From Mycobacterium sp. 3519A (lineage in GTDB: Bacteria > Actinomycetota > Actinomycetes > Mycobacteriales > Mycobacteriaceae): a stretch of 64,000 bases of DNA. Location of the stretch: the NCBI RefSeq assembly GCF_900240945.1, contig NZ_OESG01000013.1, positions 2,379,622 to 2,443,621 of the forward strand. The letters are read 5' to 3'. A program made the translations under genes and the position numbers. Under the pieces are notes generated by a model. It saw only the letters and a list, made by a program, of their open reading frames with translations, was not told where the DNA came from and did no database searches. Shown piece by piece: positions 24,501-27,500 of the stretch (position 1 is its first letter; each line of letters opens with the position of its first letter).

Positions 24501-27500
24501 CGAGAGCAAGACGAGGAGGAGCGATGTCGCAGGAGGACCGGGACGAGCGACTGGGGCTGACGGGGCTGAACCCGGAGGAGCGGGCGCGGCGCATCGAGGA
24601 GCTGCAACGCGAACTGACTCAGAAGCAGCGGGCCGCGCGGGCGAAGTTGGAGGCCGCACGGGCACAGAAGGAGAAGCCGGACGGTCGCTAGCCAGCCGAG
24701 TCCGATACCAACAGCCCGAGGAACTCAAACGCGCCGCATTCCTCGAACAGGCGGCCCGCATCGACCGCGACGCGGCGCCGGAAGCCCTTCTCGCCCTGCG
24801 CGAATCGCTGCGCACCGACGAGGTGTCCGGTTTCTACGACGGCCGCGCCGCCGCGTTCAAAACCGGTGAAGTGGCTCGGGCTCGCCAGTGGGCGGCCGAA
24901 ACGGGCGGGACGGGATTCCTGCTGTCGGCGCAGATGGACAATCTGTCCGGCCTCAACCAGCACACACAGAACCGGGCCGAGGTCGCCAACGCGCATTACC
25001 GAGCCATCACGGAAATCTTCCGCACCGAGATCGAGGCGACAGGGGCGACGGTCGTTCCGATGAGGACTGGCGGCGACCGGTTCGACGCGATCGTCGTCGG
25101 CAGGCTCGACCCTGCCGAGGTGGACGCCGCCATCGCCGCGATCAACGACAAGGTCGCCGCGTACACCGCGCGTGAGGGCCTGTCCGACATCGCCAATCCC
25201 TCGAACCCCGAGCAACGCGGCGTCTCCCTGCGCTTCGGCTATGCCGACATCACCGCCCATCGCGACGTCGAGGGCATCGTCCAGTCTGCGGAGCGGCAGA
25301 TGTTCGGGCGCAACGACTCCGGTGATCCCAGGCGGGTACCGGTGCTCGAGCCCGACGTCGAGATCCCGACGCCCCGACAGCCGGCTGCCGCCGAAGACCT
25401 GCCGTCCCCACGGACGCAGGAGGAGTATCGGGCACAGGATCGAACGACTCGCACCACCGACACCCGGTTCGCGGAACCACTCGAAGATGTCCTCGACAAC
25501 TCCGCAGACCAGCGCACGGTCGATCAATTTGCCGAGGATTTCTCCGGTGTGTATGGGCCCTATCGCGTCGCGTTCCGGGCGGAAGGTGATGGGGACGTCT
25601 TCCTCTCAGGCGTGATCTTCCGCGGCACCAGCCCCATCGGCGAAGTTCAGCTCGATTTCTTCCGGGATCCCGACGGCGCGCTGGTAGCAAGCGTCGACTG
25701 GATCGAGATCTTCAACGACAAGCTGCGACAGGCGGGCTTCTCCCGGTCACTCATCAGTGAACTGGAGCGCTACTGCCGCAGCTCCGACGTGACCCAAATC
25801 CGGCTCGCCACCCAGAACAACGGCGGAATCGCCTGGGCAAGAACGGGCTTTACCTGGGATCGTGAACCGGAGCGACTGGAGAAATCGCTCGACAGCATCA
25901 AGGCCTCGGCGCAACGACTGCGAAGCGAACTCACCGGTGATGCTCGCACGGTACTCGACGGAATCGTCGACCGCCTGGATCCGAACCGCTCCGACGTACC
26001 CGAGCCCAAATTCCTCACCGAGCTCACGACGCGCGACGTCCCCGATCTGGGCAGTCGTCTGATGGATGGCACTGAATGGTTCGCGGTCATGAATCTTCAG
26101 GCCGCTGACAACCACGTCCAAGTGAGCCCCGAGAACGTCTTCGCGCGGGCGCAGGACGAGTACCGCGGGCAGGACCGCGCCGCCCGCGTCGTCGACACTC
26201 GCCACGCCGACCCACTCGGCGACGTCGTTGACAACATCGACGATGTCGCGAGAGTCAGACAACTCGCCGCTGACCTCTCAGGTGTGTACGGGCCCTACCG
26301 CGTCGAACTGGCCGTGTCGGTCAGTGATCTGGAAGTGAACGGCAAGGTGGTCGTCCGCGGCGAGATACTTAAAGGCGCCAAACCGATTGGCGTCATCTCG
26401 CACAGCTTCTTCCGCGATGTTGACGGCAAGCTGGTCGCTCACCACGATCTCGTGACGATCCGTGATCCCAACCTCCGGCAGAAGGGCTTCTCCAGCGCTC
26501 TGTACTCGGAACTCGAGCGGTACTACGTGCGCTCAGGCGTCGACCGTATCGAACTGCTGACCGCGGAAAAGGGCGGGTTCGTGTGGGCTCTTCGTGGCTT
26601 CACATGGGACCCAGACCCGGGCCGCCTGCGTCGCTCGCTCGACAGCATCAAGGAATCGGCACAGAAGTTGAGGGACGTTGTCGGTCCCCAGGGCCGAGCG
26701 GCAATCGATGACGTTGTGCGGCAATTGAATCCCAGGAACCCCCGACTTCCCGAGCCGCGGGGCTTGGCAGCCCTTGCCACCGCTGACGAGCCCGAGTTAG
26801 GTCACAAACTGCTCGAAGGTACGCATTGGCGAGCAGTCCGTCACTTGCCGACCGCGGATGTAGATGTGCGGTCGCACAGCGGTCTCGGTGCACGGCTCAA
26901 ACGGTTGTTCCACTTGGGCGGAAGGCCTCGGACCGACCAAGATTGTGCGCACGCGGTGGCCGACGAATTGTCGGCCATATACCGGGAGCAGGGTCGGGAG
27001 TTTCGTCTCGCACCGTCGCGTTCGCCGATGGGGACACCTGCCTGGGCGCTTTTCAAAGCCGCAGGGACACAAGCGCAGTTCACGGATTACGACAAAGTGA
27101 CGGAAACGCTGCGTCCCGGCTGGACGGCGATCCTGACGTCGCGCTGGGCTGACGGGCGCAGCGGCGGCCACACCTATCTTGCGGTGCACGACGGGGTCGG
27201 CGTGTATCTCTACGATCCCGAGACCGGACAGCGTTCTGGTTGGCCACCCCATTGGGGTGAAGACGCCGTGGCGCGGACTGCCGTCGGCTATCTCGATGAA
27301 AACGGCATAGCCGTCCACCCACTGGGTGATGTGCCCCTGCAGCTTGACCTGAAGGCAGCCGATGTGATCGGCGACGTGCAGGGCCACCCCGTCGAAGGCG
27401 GTGCGCAGCAGCAGTTCGCCGAAGAGGCGCTGTCGCAGCGGATTCCGCCAGTGTCGGCCGCGGATCTGGTGCATCCAAGTGGTGCCGCTGAGTTGGCGGT

